64,000 bases of DNA from Leptospira soteropolitanensis. GTDB taxonomy: Bacteria > Spirochaetota > Leptospiria > Leptospirales > Leptospiraceae. The notes under the pieces were generated by a model. That model worked only from the letters and a program-made list of their open reading frames with translations. It was not told the DNA's origin and ran no database searches. The stretch covers positions 1 to 64,000 of the forward strand of contig NZ_JAMQPN010000001.1 in assembly GCF_026151655.1 (NCBI RefSeq), in the 5' to 3' direction. Each line of letters begins with the position of its first letter. Position 1 is the first letter of the stretch. Positions 25,936 to 36,177 of the stretch are shown here, piece after piece. Both the position numbers and the translations under genes were made by a program.

Positions 25936-27348
25936 CTACAAAAAAGTAAGATTCCAAGGATTACCTCCTGGATTTACATTACCAATGGATGTGAGAGCTC
26001 CTGTAGTTTGGTTAATGCTAAATTGTAACAAATTAGCTGCATTAATATCTGCAGCATATGCAAATCTTCCTGTAGGATCGATAATCATAAATCGTAAATT
26101 ACCTGGTACAAAACCAGTCACATTCGAAGAATAAGTAATTTTTCCAGTTTTTGGATCTACCAGATAACAAGAAATAATACCTTCGTTGATATTTAATAAA
26201 TAATAAAAAAGACCACTCGGGTGGATGGCGGTACTATTAACACTCAAACCATGAAAGACTGAATCCACAAAACTCATATTACCTGTATTCTTATCTAAAC
26301 GTAAAATAGTTACTGAAGGAGAGGAACCAACATAAATAAAATTTCCATTCGGATGAGTTGAAACATGGCCAGACCCATCATTGGGAAATGATGGACTGAT
26401 TGCGGCTTGAGATAGACTTCCATCGTTAGAATTGATTCGGTAAGAAGTAATTTCTGTTATAGAATTACCCATATAAAAAATAAAACTACCGCTACGCGAG
26501 ATTTGAATTTGTGAATGGCCAATGTTTGTGGGATAAGAAGTAAGAAAGCTCAAAGTGCCATCAGTATTAATGGAGTATGCTCGGATAGCCGAAGTACCTT
26601 CCGATGCTAAATAAAGATACTTTCCATCGGGAGTAATCACTAAGTTTCGAGGACTTAATCCAGCCGGTACCGTGATTGGGGTATTTTGAGACAAAACACC
26701 AGTCAATTGGTTGATTAAAAATTGAGAAATGGACGCGCCACCAAAATCACCAGTGTATAAAAACTTACCAAAAGGTTCGACACCGATACCTGTTGGAGTG
26801 GATGTTCCAACTAAAACAGATGAATTAAATGTCAATAGTCCACTAATCTCATCCATTGTTAAATGACCAACAGAATTACTCGAATCCAAACTTGTATAAA
26901 CATAACCAGTATATACTGTTATATCACAATCTGCCTTTGCCCTTCCATCTATCGAAGTAGCAGTGATGATTACCTTTCCATTGCCGATACTTTGGACGAG
27001 TCCATTGGCATCGACTGTGGCCACAGATTTGTTGCTACTAGACCACTGGAAAGTAGAATCGGTTCTCGCCCCGTAAATATAATACTGCGCTTCGAGTTGC
27101 AAGCTATCCCCTTTTCGTATTCCGGCCCAATTGCGGTTTAACTCTACAGAAGCTTCTGCATTGGCAAGTAAGGCCCAAAGGGCAAGTAATGTTTTAGAAG
27201 AAGATTCTTTATCTGGAAAAAGAAGATGATGAACAATTGGGTTGAGAAGACAGGCATTGAAGGAAAAAAGACAAATCAGCAAATAAAATACTTTCTGAAA
27301 TTTTTTGACGATCGTAGGATGCAATCGATGAGAACGATTTGTTTTCAT
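25936..27348 (-). CDS. Lipoprotein with Ig-like (BIg2) domain and lactonase-type beta-propeller
   Basis: About 470 residues from the ATG at 27348; a longer frame begins at 27405. A basic N-terminus leads to the signal FYLLICLFSFNAC with lipobox Cys. A BIg2 domain follows (WSSSNKSVATVDANGLVQSIGNGKVIITATS). The rest is a YncE/6-phosphogluconolactonase-like propeller: repeats such as ISPDGKYLYLA, THPNGNFIYVGS, IHPSGLFYYLL and IDPTGRFAYAAD. Such proteins are abundant exported lipoproteins in leptospires; activity is not known, and a binding role is as likely as catalysis. It is a single gene. Confidence 0.85.
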   Translation of the reverse strand: MKTNRSHRLHPTIVKKFQKVFYLLICLFSFNACLLNPIVHHLLFPDKESSSKTLLALWALLANAEASVELNRNWAGIRKGDSLQLEAQYYIYGARTDSTFQWSSSNKSVATVDANGLVQSIGNGKVIITATSIDGRAKADCDITVYTGYVYTSLDSSNSVGHLTMDEISGLLTFNSSVLVGTSTPTGIGVEPFGKFLYTGDFGGASISQFLINQLTGVLSQNTPITVPAGLSPRNLVITPDGKYLYLASEGTSAIRAYSINTDGTLSFLTSYPTNIGHSQIQISRSGSFIFYMGNSITEITSYRINSNDGSLSQAAISPSFPNDGSGHVSTHPNGNFIYVGSSPSVTILRLDKNTGNMSFVDSVFHGLSVNSTAIHPSGLFYYLLNINEGIISCYLVDPKTGKITYSSNVTGFVPGNLRFMIIDPTGRFAYAADINAANLLQFSINQTTGALTSIGNVNPGGNPWNLTFL

Positions 27349-27441
27349 ATGAATCAACAAACATAAGTAAAGCGGATAATAAAAATTGTCATCCCAAAAT
27401 TGCAACTTGATTGGAAATCATTTGAATTTGATTTAAGGTTT

Positions 27442-27542
27442 GCGCCAGGGATTGCAGTGGAAATCGAAGCGAAGCTGAGATTGGAACGGAAAGCCCGGTC
27501 GTGTCGTGTGTGGGTTGTAGTTCAGTAAGAAATTCGAGGCGC
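27442..27542 (+). ncRNA. Structured intergenic RNA element, copy 3 (covarying end stem)
   Basis: The ends are GCGCC (27442-27446) and GGCGC (27538-27542), where copies 1 and 2 have GCACC and GGTGC: both sides of the stem changed together. The duplicated GATTGNANNGGAAA core and GCCCGGTCG are kept, but the central hairpin has a different sequence (AGC-gaa-GCT). It lies 105 bases upstream of the chaA-like gene on the same strand, so an effect on that gene is possible. Confidence 0.6.
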
Positions 27543-27646
27543 CAAAAGATCCAATAAAGATGGCAAATTTGTGGATTTGGTTGAACTTTAAAATATTTCT
27601 GAAAGTCTGAGAAAGAAAAGGGCTATTGCAATAAACGAATAACTTT

Positions 27647-28735
27647 ATGTCGAATACAAAAACATTAACATCTAATGATTGGCTTTCTATTTCCTCATTT
27701 CTAGTTTTGGTCTTCACCATGTTAGCACCTATTGGCGAAGGACTTCTCATTGCGTTCGCCGTTGTATTTTTAGCAGTTGGAATTTCCAGTGCGGTTCATA
27801 ACGCAGAAGTCATCGCAGAAAGAGTGGGCCCTTCCCTCGGAACTTTGATTTTGGCAATTTCCGTGACTGTCATTGAAGTGGCACTGATTGTCAGCTTAAT
27901 GAGCAATGACACAGCAGATTCACCTCAAATAGCAAGAGATACAGTATTTGCAGCTTTAATGATAGTCACAAATGGAATTATCGGAATCTGCATATTGTTA
28001 GGTGGACTAAAGCATAAAGAATTAGGTTTTCAATCAGTAGGAACAACAGCTTTACTGGGAGTCCTTGCCGTACTTTCTACTCTCACTTTAATTCTGCCAT
28101 TGTATACTACAACGACAAACAAAGGGACATATAGTCCGGGGCAATTGATTTTTGTTTCCATAGCATCGCTTGTTCTATATGGATCTCTTGTTTGGTCACA
28201 AACAAAATCGCATAAGAATTTTTTTTCAGCCGGAGAAAATGAATCTTCGTCTGAAGAGATAAATGCTACCAAACCCACAAAAAAAAGAGCGATTACTAGT
28301 TTTATTTCATTATTATTTTCACTAATTGCTGTCGTTGGTTTATCGAAAATTCTCAGCCCTACCATCGAAAGCACCATCTCCGCATTAGGTGCACCAAAAG
28401 CAGTGGTGGGAATAGTGATTGCGATACTGGTTCTTGCTCCTGAAACATTGGCTGCCATGAATGCTGCAAAAATAAACGAACTACAAACCAGTTTGAATTT
28501 AGCATTAGGATCGGGTGCAGCAAGTATTGCTTTAACCATACCTGCAGTCAGCATTTATTCGATGTTATTTGAAAAACCGTTAACTCTTGGTTTGGATACC
28601 AAAGGAATTGTATTTCTAATGGTAACCTTTTTAGCGGGTAGTTTTACATTTGGATCAGGAAGAACCACATCACTTCATGGACTCATCCACTTAGTGATTA
28701 TGGCATCCTTTTTGGCAATTTCACTCATGCCGTAG
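27647..28735 (+). CDS. chaA: Calcium/proton antiporter (ChaA-like, CaCA family)
   Basis: 362 residues with about eleven TM helices in two inverted halves. The alpha-repeat motifs are seen as GPSLGTLILAISVTVIEVALI (~60-80) and KAVVGIVIAILVLAPETLAAMNA (~250-272), with the key Glu in each (VIEVA and APET). An acidic, Ser-rich loop (ENESSSEEINA) separates the halves. ChaA exports Ca2+ or Na+/K+ in exchange for protons across the inner membrane. RNA copy 3 lies just upstream. No ribosome site is obvious. Confidence 0.9.
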   Translation: MSNTKTLTSNDWLSISSFLVLVFTMLAPIGEGLLIAFAVVFLAVGISSAVHNAEVIAERVGPSLGTLILAISVTVIEVALIVSLMSNDTADSPQIARDTVFAALMIVTNGIIGICILLGGLKHKELGFQSVGTTALLGVLAVLSTLTLILPLYTTTTNKGTYSPGQLIFVSIASLVLYGSLVWSQTKSHKNFFSAGENESSSEEINATKPTKKRAITSFISLLFSLIAVVGLSKILSPTIESTISALGAPKAVVGIVIAILVLAPETLAAMNAAKINELQTSLNLALGSGAASIALTIPAVSIYSMLFEKPLTLGLDTKGIVFLMVTFLAGSFTFGSGRTTSLHGLIHLVIMASFLAISLMP

Positions 28736-28779
28736 ATCCGATTTTAAAAACAGGATCAGAAATTATCCAGAGTGATTGG

Positions 28780-31158
28780 TTAACTACCGCAAACAAGACA
28801 ACCTTCTTCCATTGAACAGGCTTCGCCAACAAATTCAGAATTAAGATCAGATTTGTTATTTGGCAAAGGGAGAAGATCGATATCTTTTTGTGATAGATTT
28901 TCTTTTTCTATCGTAAACTGAATTGCTTGTGCTGCGGCTTTGGTTCGCAAATAATACATACCTGTTTTTAGGCCTTGTTTCCAGGCGTAAAAGTGCATAG
29001 AAGAAAGTTTCGAAACAGTAGGATTTTCGACAAATAAGTTCAAGGATTGGGACTGACAAATAAATGCTCCACGATCCCTCGACATATCAATTAGAGATCT
29101 TTGTTTCATTTCCCAAACCGTTTTATAAATTTCTTTGATATCACTGGGAATTGAAGGAATAGATTGGATACTTCCGCCAGAAGCGATAATTTTATTTTTC
29201 ATTTCAGAATTCCATATGCCAAGCTCAATCAAATCATTTAATAGATGTTTATTGACAATAATAAACTCGCCACTCAATACTCTTCGCGTATAAATGTTTG
29301 ATGTATAAGGCTCAAAACATTCGTTATTTCCTAAAATCTGGGAAGTAGAAGCAGTTGGCATTGGAGCCACAAGAAGAGAATTCCTTGCGCCGTACTTTTT
29401 TACTTCTTTGCGTAGTGTTTCAAAATCCCAACGTTCAGTTGGTTTAACATTCCATAAATCAAATTGAAATATCCCATTTGAAAGCGGAGAACCCGGATAA
29501 CTTGGATAAGGCCCTTCTATTTTTGCGATGTCTTTACTCGCTGTCATTGCAGCAAAGTAGATGGTTTCAAATATCTCGATATTTAGTTTTTTTGCAGCAT
29601 CACTCTCGTAAGGCATACGTAATAAAATAAAGACATCGGCAAGACCTTGAACACCAATCCCGATTGGACGATGTTTTAAATTAGAATTTTTGGCTTCTTT
29701 TACTGGATAATAATTTTCATCAATGATACGATTCAAATTGATTGTCATTTGATAGACAATTTCATATAGTTTATCAAATAAAAAATTTCCATCAGAAACA
29801 AACTTAGGTAATGCGACAGATGCTAAATTACAAACCGCTACTTCATCCGGACTCGTATATTCTAAAATTTCAGTACAAAGGTTACTGCTTTTTATAGTTC
29901 CCAAATTTTTTTGATTACTTTTTAAATTTGCTGCATCCTTGTACAATAAATATGGAGTTCCTGATTCAATTTGCGATTCCACTATAGCGAACCAGAGGTC
30001 TTGTGCCTTCACTTTAGAGCGTGCTCGTCCTTCTTTCTCATATTTTTCATATAGTTTGACAAAATCATCACCATAGACATCAGAAAGACCAGGAGCTTCA
30101 TTGGGACAGAATAAACTCCATTCTCCTCCTTCTTCTACTCGCTTCATAAACAAATCAGAAATCCAAAGTGCATAAAATAAATCACGAGCACGCATTTCCT
30201 CTTTCCCGTGGTTTTTCTTTAATTCTAAAAAAGGAAATATATCGGCATGCCAAGGTTCCAAATAAATGGCAAAAGCACCTTTTCTTTTTCCACCACCTTG
30301 ATCTACATAACGTGCAGTGTCATTAAACACACGTAACATGGGAATAATTCCATTACTAGTACCATTTGTACCACTTATATAAGAGCCTGTTGCTCGAATA
30401 TCATGGATGGAAATGCCTATCCCACCGGCACTTTGGGAAATTTTTGCAGTTTGTTTAAGAGTATCATAAATCCCATCAATGCTATCATCTTTCATAGTTA
30501 GCAGAAAACAACTGCTCATTTGAGGTTTGGGAGTTCCCGCATTAAAAAGTGTAGGAGTTGCATGAGTAAACCAACGTTCGCTCATCAAATCGTAAGTTTT
30601 AATTACATCTTCAATTCTTTGTTTATGAATACCAATAGCCACTCGCATGTACATATGTTGGGGGCGTTCTAATATTTTTCCATTTAGCCTTAACAAATAT
30701 GATTTTTCTAATGTTCTAAATCCAAAATAATCAAACCCAAAGTCTCGATCATAAATAATTGAACTATCCAACAATTCTGAATGTTCCTTTATAATTTCCC
30801 AAACATCATCAGCAATAAGTGGCATCCATTTTCCTGTTTTCGAATCAACGTGGGAATAAAGACGTTCCATAGTTTCCGAAAAAGATTTAGTTGTATTTTT
30901 ATGAAGATTACTCACAGCAATGCGACTTGCAAGTAGCGCATAGTCAGGATGTTTTGTCGTCAGTGAAGCAGCGATTTCCGAAGCTAAATTGTCTAATTCC
31001 GAAGTGCTAACTCCATCGTAAATACCTTCGATAACTTTTTTCGCAACATCGATCGGGCTGACCAAACGACTTAATCCATAAGATAGTTTTTCAATTCTTG
31101 CGGTAACTTTATCAAATTTAACCGATTCGTGTTTTCCATTTCTTTTAATTACAAACAT
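28780..31158 (-). CDS. nrdA: Ribonucleoside-diphosphate reductase, class Ia large subunit
   Basis: 792 residues of the eukaryote-like NrdA type. An ATP-cone lies at the N-terminus ([21 protein letters not shown]). The catalytic barrel has SSCFLLTM (first redox Cys), [15 protein letters not shown] and the conserved substrate-site [15 protein letters not shown]. The C-terminal tail ends in GCLVCGS, the mobile Cys pair. It makes deoxyribonucleotides aerobically with NrdB. AAGGAT sits seven bases before the ATG, and the gene follows nrdB by 17 bases in one operon. A complete ATP-cone means dATP can switch activity off. Confidence 0.96.
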   Translation of the reverse strand: MFVIKRNGKHESVKFDKVTARIEKLSYGLSRLVSPIDVAKKVIEGIYDGVSTSELDNLASEIAASLTTKHPDYALLASRIAVSNLHKNTTKSFSETMERLYSHVDSKTGKWMPLIADDVWEIIKEHSELLDSSIIYDRDFGFDYFGFRTLEKSYLLRLNGKILERPQHMYMRVAIGIHKQRIEDVIKTYDLMSERWFTHATPTLFNAGTPKPQMSSCFLLTMKDDSIDGIYDTLKQTAKISQSAGGIGISIHDIRATGSYISGTNGTSNGIIPMLRVFNDTARYVDQGGGKRKGAFAIYLEPWHADIFPFLELKKNHGKEEMRARDLFYALWISDLFMKRVEEGGEWSLFCPNEAPGLSDVYGDDFVKLYEKYEKEGRARSKVKAQDLWFAIVESQIESGTPYLLYKDAANLKSNQKNLGTIKSSNLCTEILEYTSPDEVAVCNLASVALPKFVSDGNFLFDKLYEIVYQMTINLNRIIDENYYPVKEAKNSNLKHRPIGIGVQGLADVFILLRMPYESDAAKKLNIEIFETIYFAAMTASKDIAKIEGPYPSYPGSPLSNGIFQFDLWNVKPTERWDFETLRKEVKKYGARNSLLVAPMPTASTSQILGNNECFEPYTSNIYTRRVLSGEFIIVNKHLLNDLIELGIWNSEMKNKIIASGGSIQSIPSIPSDIKEIYKTVWEMKQRSLIDMSRDRGAFICQSQSLNLFVENPTVSKLSSMHFYAWKQGLKTGMYYLRTKAAAQAIQFTIEKENLSQKDIDLLPLPNNKSDLNSEFVGEACSMEEGCLVCGS

Positions 31159-31175
31159 ATAATATCCTTTAAAAT

Positions 31176-32147
31176 TTAAAAATCTTCACTCAACGAAAAT
31201 TTAGAACCGACAGTGGAATTGAATATGCCAGCTTTCTGATAATCTCCTACGCGTTTCTCAAAAAAGTTGGTTTTACCTTGTAATGAAATCATTTCCATAA
31301 AATCAAAAGGATTTGTGGAATAAAATAGTTTCTCAAATCCGAGTTCAATGAGCCATCGATCTGCAACAAATTCAATGTATTGTTGCATTAATTTAGCATT
31401 CATACCGATAAGATCAACTGACAATGATTCGGTGATAAACTCTTTTTCAATATTGACCGCATCTGAGAAAATCTCATAAACTCGCTCTGCACTTGGCTTG
31501 TCATTTAACATTTTGAAAAGGATACAAGCAAATTCACAATGTAACGCCTCATCTCGACTAATTAGTTCATTTGAAAAACTAAGTCCGGGTAGAAGTCCCC
31601 GTTTTTTCATCCAAAAAATAGCGCAGAAACTCCCACTAAAAAAGATACCTTCCACGGCCGCAAAAGCAATTAGACGTTCGGCAAAATTCCCTTCACCTAT
31701 CCATCGTAATGCCCATTCTGACTTTTTTTGTACTGCAGGTATGGTTTCTATCGAATGAAATAATCGGTCCTTTTCTGTGGGATCTTTAATATACGTATCA
31801 ATCAAAAGCGAATAAGTTTCTGAGTGTATATTTTCCATCATAATCTGGAATCCGTAAAAACACCTAACTTCGGGAAGCTGAACCTCTCTCATAAAGTTAA
31901 CAGCCAAATTTTCATTCACAATACCATCACTTGCTGCAAAGAACGCCAATATATAACTCAAAAAAATTCGCTCATTATCTGTAAGTGAATTCCAATCATC
32001 TAAATCACTACTTAAATCAATTTCTTCGGCGGTCCAAAAGGAAGCTTGTTGCTTCTTGTACATTTCCCAAATTTGTGGATACTTGATAGGAAGGATCACA
32101 AAACGATCCTTATTTTCTTTTAATAAAATTTCCGATTTATAATCCAT
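31176..32147 (-). CDS. nrdB: Ribonucleoside-diphosphate reductase, class Ia small subunit
   Basis: 323 residues. All radical-site residues are visible: D74 (FFAASDG), E105 and H108 and the radical Tyr112 in ENIHSETY, then EGIFFSG and [11 protein letters not shown] for the second iron. The C-terminal tail FSLSEDF is the docking peptide for NrdA. It holds the di-iron tyrosyl radical. GGAG lies seven bases before the ATG; it is the first gene of nrdB-nrdA. A 14-bp palindrome upstream (32209-32222) could be an operator. The eukaryote-like sequence is normal for this subclass. Confidence 0.96.
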   Translation of the reverse strand: MDYKSEILLKENKDRFVILPIKYPQIWEMYKKQQASFWTAEEIDLSSDLDDWNSLTDNERIFLSYILAFFAASDGIVNENLAVNFMREVQLPEVRCFYGFQIMMENIHSETYSLLIDTYIKDPTEKDRLFHSIETIPAVQKKSEWALRWIGEGNFAERLIAFAAVEGIFFSGSFCAIFWMKKRGLLPGLSFSNELISRDEALHCEFACILFKMLNDKPSAERVYEIFSDAVNIEKEFITESLSVDLIGMNAKLMQQYIEFVADRWLIELGFEKLFYSTNPFDFMEMISLQGKTNFFEKRVGDYQKAGIFNSTVGSKFSLSEDF

Positions 32148-32208
32148 ACAACAGCTCCGAATTTTATATATTTTGTTTATGATTTAATCCATTTACATAG
32201 ATAAAACC

Positions 32209-32222
32209 AACAAGCGCTTGTT
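32209..32222. promoter_or_regulatory. Perfect 14-bp palindrome upstream of nrdBA
   Basis: AACAAGC-GCTTGTT is centred about 68 bases before the nrdB start. On the minus strand it overlaps TTGTTG, a possible -35 element, with AT-rich DNA after it. It does not match the NrdR box or the TTTG-N5-CAAA LexA box, so the regulator is unknown. Confidence 0.4.
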
Positions 32223-32314
32223 TGCTAACGGAGAAAGTTTTGGATTGCTCGTATTTTCCCAAGACTAAATCTCCTTTAGTCCGGAACACATACATCTTTC
32301 TTTAAGGAGAGGCT

Positions 32315-32577
32315 GTGGGTATCCCGGTAAAAATAGTCCGGGGCCCTGAAAAAAATTTCGGTACAAATGATCGTTTACGGGCGATTCATCTGTGGGAAGA
32401 TCCGACTTTCCTTATCGAAACAGATAAGAATTCACGGTTGCACCGTCAGTTGAGGAGTTTCACCTCATTCCTCCCGGAATAGAATCTAAAGAAACCCAAA
32501 GAGACATATTTTGTCAATGGAATAAAACGAATGAAAATCAAAAAAATCAAATAGGTACGAGGCAGACTAAAATACTA
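32315..32577 (+). pseudogene. Probable glycosyltransferase remnant (or 55-aa small gene)
   Basis: A GTG start (32315) with AAGGAG six bases upstream opens a 55-codon frame to TAG (32480): VGIPVKIVRGPEKNF, NDRLRAIHLWEDPTFLIET. Near 32430 the protein-like sequence moves to another frame, EFTVAPSVEEFHLIPPGIE then SKETQRDIFCQW, ending in TAG at 32577. FHLIPPGI recalls the WaaG/GT4 glycosyltransferase motif. I favour a frameshifted fragment; a genuine 55-residue protein cannot be excluded because the ribosome site is good. Confidence 0.4.
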
Positions 32578-32588
32578 TATATTCAAAG

Positions 32589-35327
32589 TTAGTTTATATT
32601 TTTATATATTGTTGATAGGAGTTCAGAAAGGATAATCGGTTTTTTGACGCAGTCGTTCATACCATTTTCCAAATATTCATTCAATTGAGATTCCATACTA
32701 TTTGCAGTGATTGCGATAATGGGTATGTTTCGATAAGAATCGTTTCGTTTTCGAATGAGTTTCGTTGCTTCCAATCCATCCAGAACTGGCATTTGAATGT
32801 CCATTAATATCATATCGAACCGATGATCCAAATGTGGTAGTGATTCATCTAACAGACGAATCACTTCGAGACCATTGGATGCAATACTAACATTCATTTT
32901 TTCTTTCTGAAAAATTTTTACCATGAACTTTTGATTCAATAAATTGTCATCTGCGATCAAAATATGAAATTTTTTTTCGGAACTTACGAACATAGTATTA
33001 ACGTTTCCCAAATTTTCTTCTCTTTGATCCGTCCTTTGGAATGGAATATAAAATTGAAACGTTGATCCTTCATTTAAAATGCTAAATACTTTTATATCAC
33101 CACCCATCAAATTGATTAGTTGTTTTGAAATATAAAGACCAAGACCGGAACCTTCAAATTTTTTGGTTCTTGAATCTTCCAATTGAACAAATCGATCAAA
33201 TAACCTGTTAATGTTTTCTTCTGAAATGCCAATCCCGGTATCTCTAACTGCAAAAATAATAAACTTCTTGTCCTCACTTAGGTGAACATTCAAACTTACT
33301 GACCCAGCCATTGTAAATTTAATAGCATTAGCAATTAGATTAATTAATATCTGTCGAAGCCGATTCTCATCAACCAGAATGAATAGATTTGGTTCCAAAT
33401 CATTTACATTCAAACTCAAATTCAAATTCTTTTTCTTTGCATCCGATAAAAACAAGTTAGTTATATCTTTACATAGTTTATTTATATTTGTAGGTTTTGG
33501 AACAATTTCTAACTTTTTGTTCTCTAATTTAGAAACATCCAATATATCATTTATAATAGTGAGGAGAGATAAGACTGATTTTTCTGCATTATCCAAGTAG
33601 TCTTTTTGTTCAGCATCGACGTTAGTTTGTTCGAGAAGGGTCAACATACCCAACACACCATTCATTGGAGTGCGAATTTCATGGCTCATATTTGCTAAAA
33701 ACTCAGACTTAACTCGATTTGCTTTTTCAAGCTCAAACGTTCTTTTTTCAACAATATCCTGAATACTTTTTTCCTTTCCCATAATGATAAGAAGCAATAT
33801 ACCAAGTAATCCAGTTAATAGAGATGAGATGATTAGTAAAAAACGAGATGCATTCGTTAGATTCTTGTCAAAATATTCTTTAGTTGCAACTGTTTTGATT
33901 TTTAAAATATGAGAACCGATCGTCAGTTGATGTTCATAAAAAAAATCAGAAAAGATTTTCTCCTTCATATTAGAACAATTTTTCGAAAAAATTTCTTGGT
34001 GATAAAGGCTACTTTTCTCCTCAATTTTTATGCACAAATGATTTTGATCATTTCCAATTAATGCTTTATCTATGATTTTTGAAATACGAATCGCAGCGGT
34101 AGCCATCCCAAACTCTCCAGTCCCTCTACGAACTGGATAAAAAACCAAAAAACCTACATTATTCTCTGCAACTTGGACAAGGTTGATTTTTCCAGTCATC
34201 TCAATTCCAAACATTTCTTTGGCGCGGAGAAGTGCCTCTTTTCTTGTCATGTCTGAAAGTAAATTGAATCCAATGGCATCTTTATTTTCTGCATATGGAA
34301 ATATATATTTAATATATACATACTCTTCGTATTTTGGCGATGGATATAATTTTCGATCCTTTTGAATTGAAATTCCAATGGAACCTGGATAATCGATTTT
34401 TAAATTAGCCTCTGCCGTTGATCGTGAAGAATGACTAATCCAAGGATTCCATGATAATGTAGTTACGCTGTCAGAATCTGTCAAAAAACCTTTAGAAAAA
34501 GCTTCAAAGTATTTACGGTTTAAGTTATTTGTTAGAGAGATAAAAGTACCCAAACCTTTTAGTACTCTTAAATTTTCTAACAATCGGTTTTCTATTCCTG
34601 CTGAAATAATTTGACCATCCGATTTAATTCGATACTTTATAAATTCCTTTTCCCAATTGCGGGTTAAAAAGAATATCGATAATGTAAAAACAAAAGTACT
34701 CATTGTTGCGGATGCAAAAATAATTAATCTTAAAAGTTTTTCTTCACCTTTATACCATTTATAAATCAAAACCATTAACGGAGTAAAAATGATAATCCCG
34801 ATCGTATCACCCATCCACCAAGTGATCCATGTTTGGAAAAGAAATTCGAAATAAATGATTTTAAAATATAATAGAGATAAACTACCGATCACAGAAGATA
34901 CTAGAGCTGTAATTGGCCCCGCAAAAACAAAAAAATGCATTATCTCATTTGCTTGGAAAATATTCAAATTTGATTTTGAATATTTTTTTAATAGAAAAGA
35001 ACCTAACAATGCCGAAGTTGAATTTCCTAACGATATCGTTAAATTCTGTGGATCAGAAATTAAAAACTGCGTTAAGGTTTCTAAGGTTGGAAGATGCGTC
35101 GTGTTGGTGAAGTAAGCACCACAGAAGAGGGCAAACCAAACACGATTGCCAAATAACAAAACAAAGCCAAGGGCAAAACCTGCTGGAGGCCAAATGGGCG
35201 TGCTGTAACCATCAATGGAGGAAAGGGTTAAACTTAGTTTTCCTGCAATGAGATAAATTAAAAATACAAAGGTCTGGAGAGAAATTTCCCGAATGTAATT
35301 TCTAATCTTTGCATTCGCAGAAAACAT
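32589..35327 (-). CDS. Hybrid sensor histidine kinase (MASE1-CHASE-HisKA-HATPase-REC)
   Basis: 912 residues. The N-terminal MASE1 domain has about eight TM helices (IWPPAGFALGFVLLFG). It is followed by a CHASE sensor (~220-430) bounded by a further TM helix near 480-500. The kinase core has the phospho-acceptor His549 in NMSHEIRTPMNG, then the N-box NLIANAIKF and G-boxes DTGIGI and GSGLGLYI. A C-terminal receiver has Asp843 in LMDIQMP. The signal should pass from His549 to Asp843 and then to a phosphotransfer protein encoded elsewhere. It is a lone gene, so its target is unknown. Confidence 0.95.
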   Translation of the reverse strand: MFSANAKIRNYIREISLQTFVFLIYLIAGKLSLTLSSIDGYSTPIWPPAGFALGFVLLFGNRVWFALFCGAYFTNTTHLPTLETLTQFLISDPQNLTISLGNSTSALLGSFLLKKYSKSNLNIFQANEIMHFFVFAGPITALVSSVIGSLSLLYFKIIYFEFLFQTWITWWMGDTIGIIIFTPLMVLIYKWYKGEEKLLRLIIFASATMSTFVFTLSIFFLTRNWEKEFIKYRIKSDGQIISAGIENRLLENLRVLKGLGTFISLTNNLNRKYFEAFSKGFLTDSDSVTTLSWNPWISHSSRSTAEANLKIDYPGSIGISIQKDRKLYPSPKYEEYVYIKYIFPYAENKDAIGFNLLSDMTRKEALLRAKEMFGIEMTGKINLVQVAENNVGFLVFYPVRRGTGEFGMATAAIRISKIIDKALIGNDQNHLCIKIEEKSSLYHQEIFSKNCSNMKEKIFSDFFYEHQLTIGSHILKIKTVATKEYFDKNLTNASRFLLIISSLLTGLLGILLLIIMGKEKSIQDIVEKRTFELEKANRVKSEFLANMSHEIRTPMNGVLGMLTLLEQTNVDAEQKDYLDNAEKSVLSLLTIINDILDVSKLENKKLEIVPKPTNINKLCKDITNLFLSDAKKKNLNLSLNVNDLEPNLFILVDENRLRQILINLIANAIKFTMAGSVSLNVHLSEDKKFIIFAVRDTGIGISEENINRLFDRFVQLEDSRTKKFEGSGLGLYISKQLINLMGGDIKVFSILNEGSTFQFYIPFQRTDQREENLGNVNTMFVSSEKKFHILIADDNLLNQKFMVKIFQKEKMNVSIASNGLEVIRLLDESLPHLDHRFDMILMDIQMPVLDGLEATKLIRKRNDSYRNIPIIAITANSMESQLNEYLENGMNDCVKKPIILSELLSTIYKNIN

Positions 35328-35442
35328 ACATACATAAAGACGAAAAAATCATTAAAAATAGAAGGCGAATGGGAACCGCGTAAATCATTTTTTTTAATAA
35401 AGGAAAAAACCCTAAAATCTACCCTCATTCCAGAAGAAAGGT

Positions 35443-35604
35443 TCAATTGGCCTCTACATACTTTTTAAAGTTATCTAGAATGGCTTGCCATCCGCCGCGT
35501 TGCATTTCTTCCAGATTCTCATTTTCTGGATCAAAACTGACAACTACCTTTGATTTCTCGCCGAGAGCCTCTAGGACAAAATTCTTTCAGACCCTCTATA
35601 TAAT
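35443..35604 (-). pseudogene. C-terminal remnant of an AHSA1/SRPBCC-domain protein
   Basis: A minus-strand frame without start codon reads FVLEALGEKSKVVVSFDPENENLEEMQRGGWQAILDNF and then a stop at 35443. The GGWQAIL-DNFKKYV pattern is the closing helix of AHSA1 proteins. It is closed upstream by TGA. It lies next to an intact SRPBCC gene of the same superfamily and is probably a decayed relative. Confidence 0.5.
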
Positions 35605-35641
35605 GCAAAACATTTATTTCTCTTATCAAATCACATAGTTC

Positions 35642-36094
35642 TTAATTCAATGTTTTGGCAATGCCTTCTATGATATCTAAACACTGTTTCCAACTTTGCA
35701 AAGAATGTTCTCGTCTATCTTCTGCGGTAAAACCAGTTTGAGTTAAGTGGATAGTCACAAAACCGTCTGCGAATGTTAACTTATTTTCTATAATGGAGTA
35801 GTTTTCAGGTAGATCAGGTAATCCAAAAAATTCACTAAAATAAGAATATTTAAATGTTTGAGGACGTTGCAGTACGATTATTTTTCCTTTTTCCTCATAA
35901 GGAGTTCCTTCCCAAACTCCCTTAAAAATAAGGGAACTGCCTTCTTTCCATTCAGAGATAACATCAGTATCATACAAATATTGTTTAATGTATTTTGGGG
36001 TTGTCAGTATTTCCCAAATGCGTTCCAGACTAGAGGGAATGGTTTTTGTAAGACTCAATGTTAAATTATGATTCATTTGATTTGTGGTATTCAT
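35642..36094 (-). CDS. SRPBCC (START-like) domain protein
   Basis: 150 residues from the ATG at 36094, which has GGAG about eleven bases upstream; a longer frame reaches 36160. The fold pattern is typical: LTLSLTKTIPSSLERIWEILTTPKYIKQYL at the start, GTPYEEKGKIIVLQRPQTFKYSYF strands, and the closing helix HSLQSWKQCLDIIEGIAKTL. These proteins bind hydrophobic ligands in a deep pocket; the ligand is unknown. It is divergent from an AraC regulator whose start is 84 bases away, so that regulator probably controls it. Confidence 0.85.
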   Translation of the reverse strand: MNTTNQMNHNLTLSLTKTIPSSLERIWEILTTPKYIKQYLYDTDVISEWKEGSSLIFKGVWEGTPYEEKGKIIVLQRPQTFKYSYFSEFFGLPDLPENYSIIENKLTFADGFVTIHLTQTGFTAEDRREHSLQSWKQCLDIIEGIAKTLN

Positions 36095-36177
36095 TGTTTT
36101 CTTTACTCCTACAAGAAAGATAACAAATAAGAAAAGATTTGGATTGTAAAAAAGCGACAAAACAATAAATAAGTTGT

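Noticed and set aside
2400..27545. RNA-element copies read as integron attC sites
   Set aside because: Copy 2 has an ACCTAAC that could be an R'' box, but no matching GTTRRRY partner is present in any copy and no integrase gene is seen.
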